The position numbers and the translations under genes were made by a program. A DNA stretch of 64,000 nucleotides from Flectonema sp. DT1601 (lineage: Eukaryota; Euglenozoa; Diplonemea; Diplonemida; Diplonemidae), in assembly GCA_964019425.1 (NCBI GenBank), contig OZ025793.1:1400324-1464323 (forward strand), written 5' to 3'. Each line of letters begins with the position of its first letter. Positions within the stretch are counted from its first letter, which is position 1. The notes under the pieces were generated by a model. The model saw only the letters and a list, made by a program, of their open reading frames with translations. It was not told the DNA's origin and ran no database searches. Positions 20,501 through 35,500 of this stretch are shown one piece after another.

Positions 20501-23500
20501 CAGCTGCAACAACGACTGCGACCACTCCCCGTGCGGTGACCAGATTTGTATCGACGATGACGATGAACTAAACTTCGAGTATTTCTGCTACTGTACATAT
20601 CCACTTTATGGAGAGACTGCTGTTAATTCAAATATTGAAGATTGTAAACATGTTTGTCCACCCGCATTTCCATTTGCTGTTGACATCAACGGTGAGACAA
20701 CTTGTTGCTCATCGATGGAATGCACTGGTCAGGGACCACGGGGGAACTACGTCAGTTATATTTGTTTTGATAATCCAGAGCCCAGTATCTGTTCTGACAG
20801 TCTTATTGCCTGCAGTGAGTACCCAGAAATATGTGCTGTAACTTGTGATCAATGTCACTCTGACTGCATAGTTGACCCTTGTGGTGACACATCAGTTCAG
20901 TCCTGCTTTGATAATGACGGTCAAATAAATTCTGAGTACACTTGTAAATGTATTTATCCATACTGGGGATCTGATTCCTTTGCACAGAAGGCTGAGTGTT
21001 TGCAGATGTGTGAAGTTGATATTCCTTACGCGTCGACGTACAACCCGGATCAGGATACGACTGCTTGTTGTAATTCACAAGACTGCCTTCCAGGAAATGA
21101 AGGAAAAGACATCCAGACCTACTCTGGTGAATACATTTCTTACGATTGTTATGACCATCCTATTTCTTGTGAAGTTGCACTGAGTGACTCTCAAGTTACT
21201 TACTGCGAAGATGCTACGAATTACTTAAAATGTCCTTCAACGTGCGGATGCGGAAACGACTGCGTTACCGAACCCTGCGGACTTGAACAAACATGTAGCG
21301 ACTCCGGAACAGATAAAGACGACTCCTTCGAATGTGCATGTATTTTCCCATCTGTCGGCGATACAACGCAATCAGTAAAGGCGGAGTGCAGTGGGATTTG
21401 TCCTGAGCTGCAGCCGTGGGCAACGTATGACGCCGGGAACGACGTAACAAATTGTTGTTTTTTAAAAACTTGTGAAATTGTGTACTCTGAAAGTGATGTT
21501 TCTCAGTACCCCGGAAAGTTAGAAAGCTGGCGTTGTGTTGACAATCCAGAAGTATGCAGCGACCCTAATTCAATTAACTGCGATGAGGGAGTCTGCCGCT
21601 TTGCATGTGACAGCTGCCCCAACGATTGTGATCTCAATCCCTGCGGAGACTCATCAATTCACTTGTGCACTGATGAGGGCGGATTGGATGGAGTGTTTAC
21701 GTGCGAATGTATTTATCCATTTACTGGTGACACTGTTGAGAATGGTCCAAATGATTGTATCAAAATGTGTCTGCTTTCTACTCCATTTGCAGTGAAAGGA
21801 GAATTCAGTTCATTGTGTTGTGATAATCCTTCTTGTTCTGGTGTTTATAAAGAACACGTCGCAGATACAACTTCGTACTTTTGTTCAGATTTAACTTATT
21901 GTGCTGATGTGAATCCTTGTCCCTCAGCTGCAAGTGACTGCCCCCTTATGTGCGATGAGTGTCCTAATGACTGTTCTGTCGGGACACTCTGTCCGGAAGA
22001 GTGCAGTGACGACGATGGACTAGTTAACTACGAAGGCTTTCACTGTCTCTGCCCATCAGTAGGTGTTGAAGACCCTCCTGAGAATGGCTGCTCCTCCCGT
22101 GACACTCTTGCGAATATCGACGATCTCAATTCGTACTGCGGCTTGTGTCCGATTGCTTGCGGTCTGTGCCCTGGTGATTGTGAAGGACGAAGTGTTTGTC
22201 CAGGTGGTATGTTATTATTCTTCAGAGATGTTGTAGTTAGATCGTATCCAAAGATTACGAAAAACAATAAATAAACAAAACAGATACCACCTGCCTCGAT
22301 ATCGATGGTCAGATTAACTCCGCCGGTCTCTACTGCGCTACAGAAGGTTCCGATTGTGCTATTTTCCCCTGCGGACAGCAGGAGTGCATCGACAACGATG
22401 GTGCAGTAAACGGACATTTTCTCTGCAACTGCAGATCTCCATTCTCGGGCAGTGCACACAGAAGGCCTGCAACTTGTACTGGGATGTGTCCTTTTAATTA
22501 TCCTTTACTAAGTGAAGATGGCTTTTGTTGTGAGACTCCAACCAGCTGCATTGATTGTCCAGCAGATGTCTGCAATGCGTACGATTGCTCAGATTTACTT
22601 GACAACTGCGATCAGATAGCAAATGATGGAATGTGTTTAGCTCCGATAGACGGATCTGAGGAGTTGTACGAATCAAAGTGTCCGCAGTCATGTGATCTTT
22701 GTTGGAAGTTATGTGGTGGTGTTTATGGCAATCCTTGCCCTGCAATGTCAACTTGTGAAGAAGTAGATTTAGACTCTACACAGGTTGCTGTCTGCAAATG
22801 TGATCAATTGGGGGCCGTCATTATCGACGGCGTTTGTCAAGAGTCGTGTCCACTCGAGAAGCCGGTTGCGATTACAGGGATCCGCGGTCTCAGTTTTTGT
22901 TGTGAACTAAAATTAGACCTTTGCGAGCCTTGCAATTCAGAGCGCTGCTGGTCATACGAATGCTCAGATATTAATGAAGAAACTTGTTCTAGTGAATCAT
23001 CATTCCCTGATACTTGTAATGATATTCAGTTTGAAGGGATGGGTGCTAATGATTACTGTAAGAAGACATGTGGACATTGTGATCTCCATTGTCCAATAAA
23101 CTATCCGTATCCAAATGACGATGGATCTGCTTGTTGCGAAAAGCCTCACAGGTTCTGTGATTTTCCATGTCCTGATTCAATGACGTGCTCGCAGTATTTT
23201 ACTTGCGAGTTCACTCATCAGGGGTACTGCTCGAAATTTACTCCTCTCGACTGCGATAGTGAAGTAATAGAATTTGAGATTCAACAGCATGCGGGGTATT
23301 TAGTTAGGGATATCTGTGGGAGTCTTTGCTCTTCAGTGTGTGCGGATTCTGACTGCCATTACAATCCGTGTGGAGACGGTCAGATTTGTATCGACAATGA
23401 TGGATCTGTCAACAAAGAGTTCCACTGCATTTGCGGTGTTGGCTACTTCGGGGATCGTTACAATGAACCCGCCTCGTGCTCTTACGCCAGTTGTCAAATT

Positions 23501-26500
23501 GCAGGAATTTGGATTGCCTCCTGGGAATCTCTTCGTTGCGATGATACCTCCAACACGGAGTACATTCGTATCACACCAAATAATGAGGTTTTAATGAATG
23601 GGATTTCTGGATCAATTGAGTGGACAGCAGCAGATATATTTAACATCAAATGGGAGATAGACGGCGACAAACCCGAGAAATTTGTTGAGACGTTTAAATT
23701 GAACTCGGAAAAAACGAAAGCTGACATGATAGGAACTCATCGATATGAACCTCTAGACTGTGGGTCAATTGAATTGATAAGAGATGCTGCAATGTCTCCT
23801 GAAATGGCACTCGATCCTTATGATGTTGTCCCCTGTTTAGACAATGCAGAATACAGTACAATAAATTGTCCAACAGAATTCTATTACGCGGACACATCAA
23901 CTCACGGTCAGTGTTGTCAGTTTGGCGACTGCTCACAACATGCGGTAATGGTGTGCGCTCTATTTCCGTGTGTTTCAGCTGATGGTGAGTACGAACCTGA
24001 GATTGAATACAAAGACATGGGTGGTGGGGAGTGCAGAACAGGAAATGGCCGAACGCGAATTTCTGGCTGGAGTCGAAGTTTGACTTTCGGAAATCTCGAA
24101 ATGTCGGAATTGACAGAAGCCCATTGTCGAGGATATTGTACCAGTTACGGTGATGTTTGTACTGGTTATCAATACAGAAAAGGAACTAACGGACAAGTTG
24201 AGTGCACGCTGTATGATCCTTACCTGCAGTGGGCTGACTCGGCCTGGTGGGTTTGGGAGAGTGTACTCGGAAGTGGTGGAGAGTATCCTATGTACGTTCT
24301 CGATTCCGAGGACTACATCGCTTGTTATACAAAGAGCTCAGCGATTAGAGGGGCCTTCGTATTTATAACTCTGAGTGAGAACAGTTGTTGTAATCTTGAA
24401 ACCCCTGGTGAGAATATCCGAGAGGTTGAAGGACAAGTTACTCAAGATGACTGTCGAACTCTGTGTTTCTTAGAAGCTGCCTGCACTGGTATTGAATTCC
24501 AAGTACTGACTCAGACATCAGAAGAAAGCACAGGGAGGTGCATAATTATTTTTAGCCAGAAACTTTTTCCAGGCAAGACTTGTGAAGCTAGCTGCCAAAT
24601 AAAAGAAGTAAACTATCCTATATCATATAAACCAGATAGCAATTGTTGCTTTGAGGCAGGTTTGAACATCGAACAGGAGGCTGCAGATATGAATCAGGTT
24701 GAGATGGATTGTGTTCCCAATTCTCAATTCTGTGACTTAGGCTGTATGGCAGACATTCATTGCACTGCAGTACTTTACAGAGAAGATAACGCAATCTCTG
24801 AGGGTTGCCATAGTTGTTTGGCTTTCAAGAAGCCACCAACGCCTAGTTTCACACGATCCAAGTGTGGCTCTACTGCAACATTTGAATGCAGTGTGAGACA
24901 GACTGCTAATTACTACTATCGAGTAAATTACAGGTTCTGCGACGGTCAATTCGCTCCATTGGAATCGAAAAACGAATGTCTGACCGCAGCCAGGGAATTG
25001 AAACTGCTGACACAGCCTCCGGAATTTGAGTTTTCAACACCTGAGAACCCATACGGTTGTTGGATAAATCATCTCAACGGTGATATCTCTTTCAACCAAA
25101 ACGGAGATACATCAGGTAACAGTGAGTGTCCTATCGCACTCGGTAACTGTTGGGTGATATGTAAACCAAAGCCTGTTCATAATTCATTATCAATATCAAC
25201 CTGGGAGGGATGCTTCTTTGACGACACGGAGTCACGCGCTATGGTCGGACCTTTTAAACCTCCTGAAGGTCGTGGAACACCCGTCAATTGTTATATACGA
25301 TGCGCTAAATATTCATACTTTGGAATCCAATACAACGATCAGGGTGTGAGAGAGTGTTGGTGTTCAAACAAAATCAATTCAATCTCTCAACATGGTGAAG
25401 CTGATAATTGTAATCAGTGTACATCACTTTATGATGAATCTTTGTTTACGGGTATTAATATTAATTGTGTTTATTCTCGCAAGAATTCTGGTTGCTCTAT
25501 CAACCAACACATTGGAAGAGGGGTCTGCGCTGAGAGCCAACACATTTTCCTTAACTCTTGGCCGGAGTGTGAAGCCGCATGCATATCACAACCTCTATGC
25601 CGTTTTGTTTCGTGGGACTCAACATCCGCTTCATGCGAACATACGATGCAAGAACAGTGTACAATGATATCTTCAAATCACGAGACATACGACAGAAAGT
25701 TCTGCGATGAAGGGGAGTCGGTCTCTTTTGTGAAGGAGATACTGAGTTTTTCATACCAGAAATCTATCGACGGCGGTGGAAAGTGCGGCGCTCGAGCGGT
25801 CGATCCTGAAGAGTGGAAGAAACTTGGTTGGTGCGGATACAGCGTCACTACTGAAGGGCTTTGCGTGTCTGTTCCTGAAGACGACGTCGTATCAGTTCAA
25901 CCGTTTAGACTTGGAGACGGATGCTTTTGTGAGAATGAGCTGACAGGTTTGAATCTTGGAGCCTGCAGTGTTGATGATGGTCTTTGCAAACCTGTTACAG
26001 CACCACCTACACCAATTCCAACAGAGCGGCCAACACCTCCTCCGTTGGCCACAATCGAAGGAACCTTTCTCGGTGACTGGAAGGGCATCGGATTTTGTGT
26101 CGATAAGATTGGAACCAAAATGGCGAGCTACGAAAACCTTTTAATAAAACCTGTAGTCACTGTCACTCTGTCAGATGATCAGATGCAGCCTTCTTCTAAT
26201 GGAGGTCTCGGACAGTTCTATCTCGGAGATGCTTTTTGGGAAATGCGCTGCCGTGAGAAGATAGTACAACTTGGTAAGTTGAACTGCGATGTGAAGGGTT
26301 TTGCTTTTACGAAGGCGACGGATGATAATTCGATTTCTCCGATTTGTTCGGCAATTGTGTCGAAGAGGATTCTAGAAATTGAGGGGGATGGTGAATGGGT
26401 TTGGACGCCGTCTGAAATTACAATTCAAAGCGAGTACCCAGTTGACGGTGATAGCAATTCAGATTCTGACTGCTACACATATACTGGTGGTCCCTGCAGT

Positions 26501-29500
26501 CAAGCGGATTCATGTGCAGCCTGCTACGAAGCAAATTGCGTCTTTCAAGAAGGTGTCTGCAGAAGGAACACAGCTGAAGCGAATATCTGCACTTCGGACT
26601 GTTTTGTTAGCTTCCGTGACTCCTGTGATTCCGAAACAGTTGCCCGCTTTGGTTTAACTGTCAGATCCGCGTCGCAAACAAAGTACGAAGATCTTCGAGA
26701 AATGTTCTTCACTCAGCCAGTTCTTGGAACTATAAATGGTTTGACTCAGCCGACTGACCACGATTTTGATTTCGTTTATTTGGTCGACAAGGAGAGCTGT
26801 GAAGCTGCAGGATATCTCGACATCACTTTAGCCGAGGAATGCAAAGTTGCTCTTTGTGGTCTCGTTGACGTCACACTTCTCATCGATGTGCCAAACCCTC
26901 CCTCTAGTCACATCACTGCTGGAACTGCACCACTCGGCTGTTCAGTTCAGTGCAGTGATGGGAGTGGAGCATTTTGTTCCTACAAAAACAGTTGGTTTCA
27001 AAGTCCTGTTTTTAATTATGCACTTGGAAATCCGAAGCCAGACTGCAGGAACACGGCAAAGCAAAACATCCGTTGCGTTTGCAAAAGAGATTTAGGTCCT
27101 GTTTTAACACCCGACGAAAACTGTCTTCAAGGGGGAACTGCTGATTACGTTTTACAAGAATATGGACCTGGATGTGGAACGACTGCTCTAACTGACCCGT
27201 CAGGGAAAACGGTTCCGTCAGCTGAAGTGACGGATGTGATATCGATGGATGAATGTCGAAAAGCAACTTGTTCTCTATTGGGATACAAACTCGGTGATGG
27301 GAACTCTATTGCTTGGAATTCGTACCCAGTTCTGGATGGAGATCAATATCGATCTGCTTACAGTGGAGCCGGTATCTATATCACGGCAAGGGACACTGAA
27401 GGTGTCACAATCGACACATCAGTCGGAGATGAGCCATTTCGCGGAGGATGTTCAGCTGTGAGAGATGCTTCTGGTAATCCCTACCAAGTGTTTTACCTTC
27501 CTCAGAATGTTTGTCCTTTTTACAATTCGTCTGTCGGTAAATTCGGAAGTTGCAACCTCGACAACGGCTGTCAATCACATCCTGACGGTAGCTGTACAGC
27601 TCTCAGAGAAGGGTTTGGATTGTGTACTAAGAAACTCCCCTGTCTGTGTCGGAGATTAGCTCCGAAGATAAAGGACGCAGTGATCATGGCTCACCTTCCG
27701 ATTCTCTTAACGGGAGTTGTATACGATGATGTGTTCAATGAAAATACTCGAAGTGTGACAGGTAAAGCAAAAGCGGATTCCCTTTATGCGGAGCTGCACG
27801 CAATAGTTTCGTCTTGTTTATCAACATTATCGAGTAAGACAATCATACCCTCGTCTGATGGTTTTTCTGGAGGTCGCTTGGTAATCGAAATTACAGCCGT
27901 GGTGCCAGAAAACACACTTACGGAATCGAAGAAGCTCTTAGAGCAATGTCTTAGTGGGACTCTACAAACAGAATTTCAGACGGAGAAACCTTCTCTCACA
28001 GATGACTCACAAGCCGTGACGATAAACACTGAAGACATCATTTCTGGTTATTGTCCAATACAAACAGATTTCTGGGGATCAGGGACGGCAAAAGAGTGTA
28101 ACCCATGTACTGGATCGACAGCGTCAGAGGTACAGTGCGGTAATTTACAAACAACTGGGGACACCGTTGAGCAAAATAGTTTCGTAGAAGTCAGTTTGGA
28201 AGCCGGAGAGACGCAAAGCTTCGTTTTTAATGCCTACTCTGCCTCAGAAATTGGCGGAGAAGATGTTATGATGACGGTAAAGAAACATCAACGCACTGGT
28301 GGAGCTCACTTTGGTGTGATGATCGGAGACAATCCAGTGATGGATTTCTCAAAAGATATGTTTCAGCCGAGTGGTTCTCCAAACTTCCACTGCCGCAGTA
28401 AGACAGGTACCGAGTACGGTACCGCTGCCTGTACTATTTCAGCGTGCGGAGTCTTTAAAGTTAGCGTGTCGGCAATTGAAGCAGCAACTCTGACTTTATC
28501 ACTTTGTTACCAACCACGAGAATGTCCTTGCGATGTGCGGGCAGCAGATGACAAGATTCACGGAAAATGTGTTCTAGCAAGACCGAAACGAACAATTTTA
28601 AACGAAGCAACAGGAGAAATGGTGGGAGTCCCTTCAGTCATGTGTGAATGCGATGTAAACTTTGGAAGGATCTCTCCTTCGGGTGAGATCGATTGCACTC
28701 AGTGCTCACCGGGAAGGTTTCCCGCACCAAACAGCGCAAAATGGAAGTTGGATGTAACGGAAGTAAATTTAGAAGAAGGAGAATCTCCTCCATGCGCTTT
28801 AGTTTGTGGTCGTTGTGGTGAGGTGGATTGTGGTACCTACAATGCAGATGAAGAGCAATGTGCTTGTGAAGGAGAACTGACAGGACCTACCTGTGAAGAT
28901 TCTTGCAAGAAAGGTTTTTATGGAACTTTCTGCGATGAAACATACAACGCATTAGAATACCAACACGAAAAGATCTTTGATGGGAAGGAGACAACTACTT
29001 GGAATCCCCCTCCCTGGGATGTTGCCCCAAATTCTGAAGCAGTTATCCGACTCGAGGGGATAAGTGAGAAGTCGATGAAAACCTTATCAATTTCCGTCAA
29101 TTCCGACCTCGTGAGGCAGGACTCCACTGGTGCGAACTATCCCCCGAAAAGTAGTGAAAACTTAATAACCGCGGCGTTCTACGCTCCCGAACCTTCGTCT
29201 CGTCTCGATTACCAGCCTTTGCTGTTGTTACACATCTTTCAAGGAGACACTGTGACCGTCTACACTCAAAAAGACATTCCTGATGAAGCTCCGACTTACG
29301 AAGTGTATTGGAGTAGCACAATAAAGAATTACTATGAGGAGATGAATTTTGTCATCTGCCAGGGAATCTTTGGTGAAAACTTTGAATCAAACATCGATGA
29401 CGTAATTTACTACAGAGGGTCTGCAGACGATCCCTGGGATCCCAGTAGAGAAAACATTTGGTTGATAATTGTTGTGGGTGATAAAGTCTGTACAGCAACA

Positions 29501-32500
29501 GGATATGCGCAGAGATTTGTTTCTTACGGTGACAATAGTATCAGCTCCTTATTTTTAACAAATTGGGAAGAGGTCCACTCGCTAAACCAGGAGAGCCCTG
29601 TGAGAGCAAATCCCTTTGACCCGAATTACTTGCGGGGCTGCGAATGGGTAGACGGAGCTGAGAACGGCTGCTTACCTGATGAAGACGAACGAACAAAACG
29701 CTGGACTGCACTTTCGGTAATTGGAGGCAACTTAGTTCTTGTCAGGGATGGAGATGTTACAATTCTTCGCAGCTTTTCGGAAATTTGTTGCATTGGTTCT
29801 GTTGGTACTATCCCCTGCCAATGTTCCACAGGACTTGAAAAACGAATGCTGGAAGGTGAGCCATTCGTAAACAACGATTTCTTAGTTGGAGAAGATCGCA
29901 AGCATACAACTTACAAGATATTTTGGTTGAATCAATTGTTTGAAAATCTGAGTATGCAGGAACTACTTGGTGGTAACGAAGAGTTCGCAAACATGAGAGC
30001 AACAGCAATCGCTTCAGCACCAGGATATCCAACGTTACTTTTTGATGAGTTCAAAGTAACTTTCCAACTTGCGGATGATAAACCGCTTCAAACGTTTACG
30101 ACCGGCAGTCGTTTTCCGAATTTGGGAATGCCAGCAAACATTCGAATTACAGAACCTGATGATCAGTCAGAAGTTAAAGTAGTGCATGCCAATGTTGTAG
30201 CAGGTGAGCACTCGCTTTACTTTAAAGTCAGAATTTCTGATGGCTTAGACGAGGAAGTCTTCCTCCAACACGACACCATCGAACCATTTCTTCTCATGTG
30301 CGCTGATCCTTTGACGGCTGAACAGGAAGAAGCGATCTCCATATTGGGAGACTCTTTGACAAATCCAACTGAATTCAGAGACGTTCTACAAACAGAAAAG
30401 GATTGCGAACCTCCGCCCCGCGGTATCAAACTAGTTGGAGATGACAGCAAAGGTGTTATTGTTGGTTCTGAAGGTGGGCAGGCAGAGTTTGTATTTTCAT
30501 ATCTTGCAATCAACCGACCAGGTAGATTCCGAATTGGATTTCGACACGTGAAGACCGGAATTGAAGTTCTATCAGGACAAGTAATTGTTCAGCCGACTGA
30601 CTGCGAGTCACCTTTAATTTGGTCGGGAGCTGAGGAGTGTCAACGAAACTGTTTAGATACGTCGAAAAACCCGAGTTGGAATACCTTCACTTGCATCATT
30701 CCAATTTCGTCAAATAAACATTGGATTCAACTCTCTGCAGAAGCACTCGGACGAGTTACTGTCACTTTTACACTCGAGTTGGTTCAAACCTGCTGTGATG
30801 GCAAAGGTTTGTGTTGTAATGGAATGCAGGACTGTTATATCGATGAGAACACTGACTATGTTGGAACTGCGAAGATGTGCAGTTGCTATCAAAACCCTAC
30901 TCAGGGATTTTGGGACCAACGGCACGACTGCACTAAGTGCAAAACGGGATTTTCTGGTGAATCTTGCGCTGCCTTCACAGGATTGACTAAAACAGTCGAA
31001 TACCAAAATATAAAAACTGCAGGCAGCAGGGATTTCATCGCCTTCAGTGTACAACCTGAGACAGTAACCGAAATTCAACTGCGGAGTCGGAACTTCGCAG
31101 ATGGAGGAGACGCTGATCTCAGTGTGAAATTTATTTCTTGTCCTGGGCAGACAGACATTTTAACTATGGGAAAGCCGGCACACAATCAAATAGCTGCGCC
31201 CTGCAGTGCTCGTGGAACCTGTCATTTGGACTACAATACTGGAAAGACTTACTGTGAATGCTACTCAGGGTACACTGGGGACAGCTGCACAGAAATTTGT
31301 TGTTCTCAACATGGATCTTGCAGCAGCGGAAAGTGCGAATGTTACGCTGATTCACGTGAAGGGTTTTGGGCACCCGCAGAGAGTGTTTGTGGAAATGGAA
31401 ACGTTTGCAGCCACACTGGAGGAGCTGATGCAATGACTCCAACTCATTGCTTATTTACAAAAACAGATGAGGAGATGGGAACACACATTGAAGATTGCAC
31501 AGAAACTGGTGAAACTCCATTCACGTCTGGGAAGCCTGCGAGACTTTGGATTAGCTGGAGGGAAGTCCCTGTTATACGTGCGACGAATGTGAAACACGTT
31601 TCGATAACACTTCCCCTCAAAGGAAATCCCTTGTGTAGGAAGCCGCAAAAGGTTTTTGTTTATGCGACGAAAACACAGCCCTTTGTAAATGAAAATGTTC
31701 CCCCGCCAAACAAAGAAGAACTACGAACACGAGATGGCGAGGACTGGATCGACTGGAGTGTTATTCCTTGCAACATGTTAGTCAAAAGTACGGACGAACG
31801 ATCATGTACGACGGATTCTACGTTTCAGGTAAATGACAAAAGATGTCACTGTGATGGGGATTTAATTTGTGTAGTCGGGAGATGTATCGAACGCAACAGT
31901 GCCTGCGACTCCCAAGAGGATCCGGCAACTCCCGGAGAATGTCGTCCAATGTGGATGACTAGTAATAGTATTCTCCCGATGGTCTTTTCAAACGGGAAAT
32001 GTGTTTGTAAATTCAAACAACTTCCAAGTGACGAGATTCTTTTAAATAATTGCGAAAATGGAATCTGCCTCCCGCCGCTCAACAACAGCTATTCTTGGGA
32101 GGCGCGTGCGTTCGCTGGAGATCCGATGCCTGAGGATGAGGAAAGTCTTCCTGACGAGTTGAAATGGTCCGGTATAGACCCAACCAGTGAGTTGACGAAC
32201 TATCACGAAATTGCTTCTTTCGTGTCTGACGAGACCAAAAATGTCAAAACGTTGTTAATAACGGATTGGTACAAGAAGGTAAGTCGCGACAGCGAACGCC
32301 CACTGATAGATATTTCTTTTGTTATCGTCACCGAGTCAGACTCGCCGCTGGACTGCCAGCCTTCGATCGATTCAAAACCAAATTTAATACTCCTCGGTGG
32401 TGGGAGACGGCAACCGAGTCGAATATTTTTATCGATGAAAGATGAGGAGTTATCAAATCTTCAGGATGGCCATCCTTTTTATAAGTTATTCACAGCTGAT

Positions 32501-35500
32501 GTATCTCCCGGATTCAGAGAATTGATGGACTATTCACACCAGGAGACTACTGAACCAACAGTGTTCGCTCGTAATATTCTGAGGTATCAATCGACAAACT
32601 CTAGAAAGACTTCAGATGGATCTTGTGGTTCTGGGGAGTGCGCATGTAGCGCAGATGTTGGATTTCAAGATCCGGTAGATTTTACTCAAATTGGAGAATA
32701 CATGTTCTTCTTGGCAATCACTGACTGGGAGACTTCTTCAGGAAGTGATGCACCATGTACCACTCCATGGGGTACAACATTTAATAAATATCAAAGATAT
32801 AACATGTTTCAAGGTAGCAGAGAGTTATTTTTTACAAAGGGAATACCTACCGAGTACGATGGCAGTAACTTGAATGAGGTTACTACTTCTGATATTCGTA
32901 TTGGATCACCAGTTTATCCCTCGATGGCTGACGGCGATGCGACTCAACAAAAGAAACAATTAGCAGCAATGCGTGTCTTTACGAGAGCGAAGGAACTCAA
33001 TAAGATGAAAATTGCAACCAGCGATTCGAAACTGCTTACGATGTCATTAGTGTTCGTATCAACTGAGAAGGCAGGCGACACAGTAACGACAAAGACTGTT
33101 TCTAATAACGAGCAAATTAAATCAGAACTAATGCCACAAGTTTGGGTGATGAGAATCAACTCTGCTACGGGGAGGCCATCGACGAACGAAATTATAGCTT
33201 CTGATGCAGTCTTTCCATCGTACTTGACTCCGTTAGAATCTACTGCGAATGACGGCTTCGACGTTTTGATGTTCCTCGCGGAAATGAAAAAGACTTGGTA
33301 CACGACATCTGATCATTTCCCACTTGGGAATACCCGCGGTCCTGGTGGTGCTGAAGCCTCTCATCAATATTTAGTGGCGAGGAGATTAGATGTTTGGGTT
33401 TTTATGGGATCTAAAGAAATATCCAAAAGGATCGCTCTGGCTGTGGATGACAATGTTTCACCCTGCGAGCATCCACAGGGACATCCCGGGTTTGTGCTTC
33501 ACAAGGGAAGGTATTTTTTTATTTTTGATAATGGAGAAGGTTATAATTTATATCAATGGTACCTCAATGATGATGAAGCTACAATTGTCCGACCTATCGA
33601 CTCTGAGGGAGTGCAGTTTTCACCAGTCCTACCACCGTTAAATCTTGGGTACTCGAAGTTAGTATCAACACCTCTCGGATTAGTTGTTCCTCTTGCTCGG
33701 AATCAACCCAAAGGTACCCGCAATCCGAAGCAAAACCCGGGCTGTCTTCGTATCCCTGGATGTGAGCCAACGATGACCCAACACATTTACCAAAAGCAGT
33801 TTCGCTGTCTTGACATATGGCGCGGTAACGTTGAACTTTATTTTATCTCTGTAGATAACAAATTCACAGTGTCTCAGGTATGTCGTCTTTTTCGTTATTC
33901 TTTTGGTTCAGTTGTCATGAATGTTCTTTCTTTAAAACAGAAAATAACAAACAGGTCTCCGACTACAACGACATAGACCTCGCCACGGATCCGCTTTGGG
34001 TAACTCCAGTAAATGGGGGTGTAAATGGTTTTGTGTGGGTCGGTCACGATGAGGGAGCTTCAAATATTGGCTGTCACCTGACAAACAGATCTGTTGACGG
34101 AAAGAGGTATCCGATGCAGCAATTCCTGAAGCCCGACAAGCAGACTTTGTATCACACAAAAATCAGCAATGAGGGTGAATCTAAAACCCAAGTCATTTGG
34201 AGATCTAATCTTCCGTTGAAGATTACGGGAATTACTATCAAGATAGAAGACGAGGAAGGACCTGTTGGTGTCCTATTCTGGGGATATGATCCAGAGGAAC
34301 TTTCGGTAATTTATGATGCAGCTGAAGCTGATCCAAGTCTCAACTCTATCCAATCTCTGTGTTTTCCACCTGGCCGTATTCAGTCTATAAAAACTAATGT
34401 AAACGGCGAACCACACATCATAAAAGTTCTCTCTGGTGCGAATGTCCCGTCTTACTCTGGTTGCAATCGAATTCTGTTTTATGCAACTGAGACGTTCGAC
34501 GTGTCAAACCCATTCGTAGTCGAACGTCTGATTTCTGGTTCTGATGATGACGGTCTCGGAGTTCCAACAAAACAATGTTGTCCTCGCAATTTAAGATCAT
34601 CATTTTCTTCTAATGCTTATGATCTCGAAGATCCAAGACAGGCTGGGCTTATGACCGCACAGTCACGAAGTCATAAGAGGAAAGTTTCTTCACTTTCAAA
34701 CTCGGCATCACGAAAACTAAAGGAGGAAGATAATCCTGCAGGCGGCGACCCAATGATGGGCGGTGAAGGTGGCAACCAGATGATGGGTGGTGAAGGCGGA
34801 AACCCAATGACCGGTGGCGAAGGAGGCAACCCAATGATGGGCGGCGAAGGCGGAAACCAGATGATGGGTGGCGAAGGCAGCGACCCAATGACCGGTGGCG
34901 AAGGCAATCAGATGATGGGCGGCGAAGGCGGAAACCCAATGATGGGTGGTGAAGGCGGCGACCCAATGACCGGTGGCGAAGGCAACCAGATGATGGGTGG
35001 TGAAGGCGGAAACCCAATGATGGGTGGTGAAGGCGGAAACCAGATGATGGGTGGCGAAGGCAACCAGATGATGGGCGGCGAAGGTGGTGACCCAATGATG
35101 GGTGGTGAAGGCGGAAACCCAATGACCGGTGGCGAAGGCGGAGACCCAATGATGGGTGGCGAAGGCGGCAACCAGATGATGGGCGGCGAAGGTGGTGACC
35201 CAATGATGGGCGGTGAAGGCGGAAACCCAATGACCGGTGGCGAAGGCGGAGACCCAATGATGGGCGGTGAAGGCGGCGACCCAATGACCGGTGGCGAAGG
35301 CGGAGACCCAATGATGGGCGGCGAAGGTGGTGACCCAATGATGGGCGGTGAAGGCGGCAACCAGATGATGGGTGGTGAAGGCGGCGACCCAATGATGGGC
35401 GGTGAAGGCGGCGACCCAATGATGGGTGGCGAAGGCGGAAACCAGATGATGGGCGGCGAAGGTGGTGACCCAATGATGGGTGGCGAAGGCGGAAACCCAA

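Larger units (their letters stand above)
16657..22490 (+). repeat. Array of about 18 EGF-like + Cys-rich + ShKT-like composite units (~115 residues each)
   Basis: Each unit runs: an EGF-like part (DCxxxPCxxxxCxDxDGxLNSxFxCxC, then YPxWG); a linker CxxMCPxxxPFAxD with TCC; and a ShKT-like part (Y.C.D....C....AC.DYP..CP.TC..C). The starts are recognisable by DDCDxxPC or variants. The array crosses the first intron, and one more EGF unit sits near 23350. Extracellular, disulfide-rich and probably Ca-binding. Confidence 0.8.
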
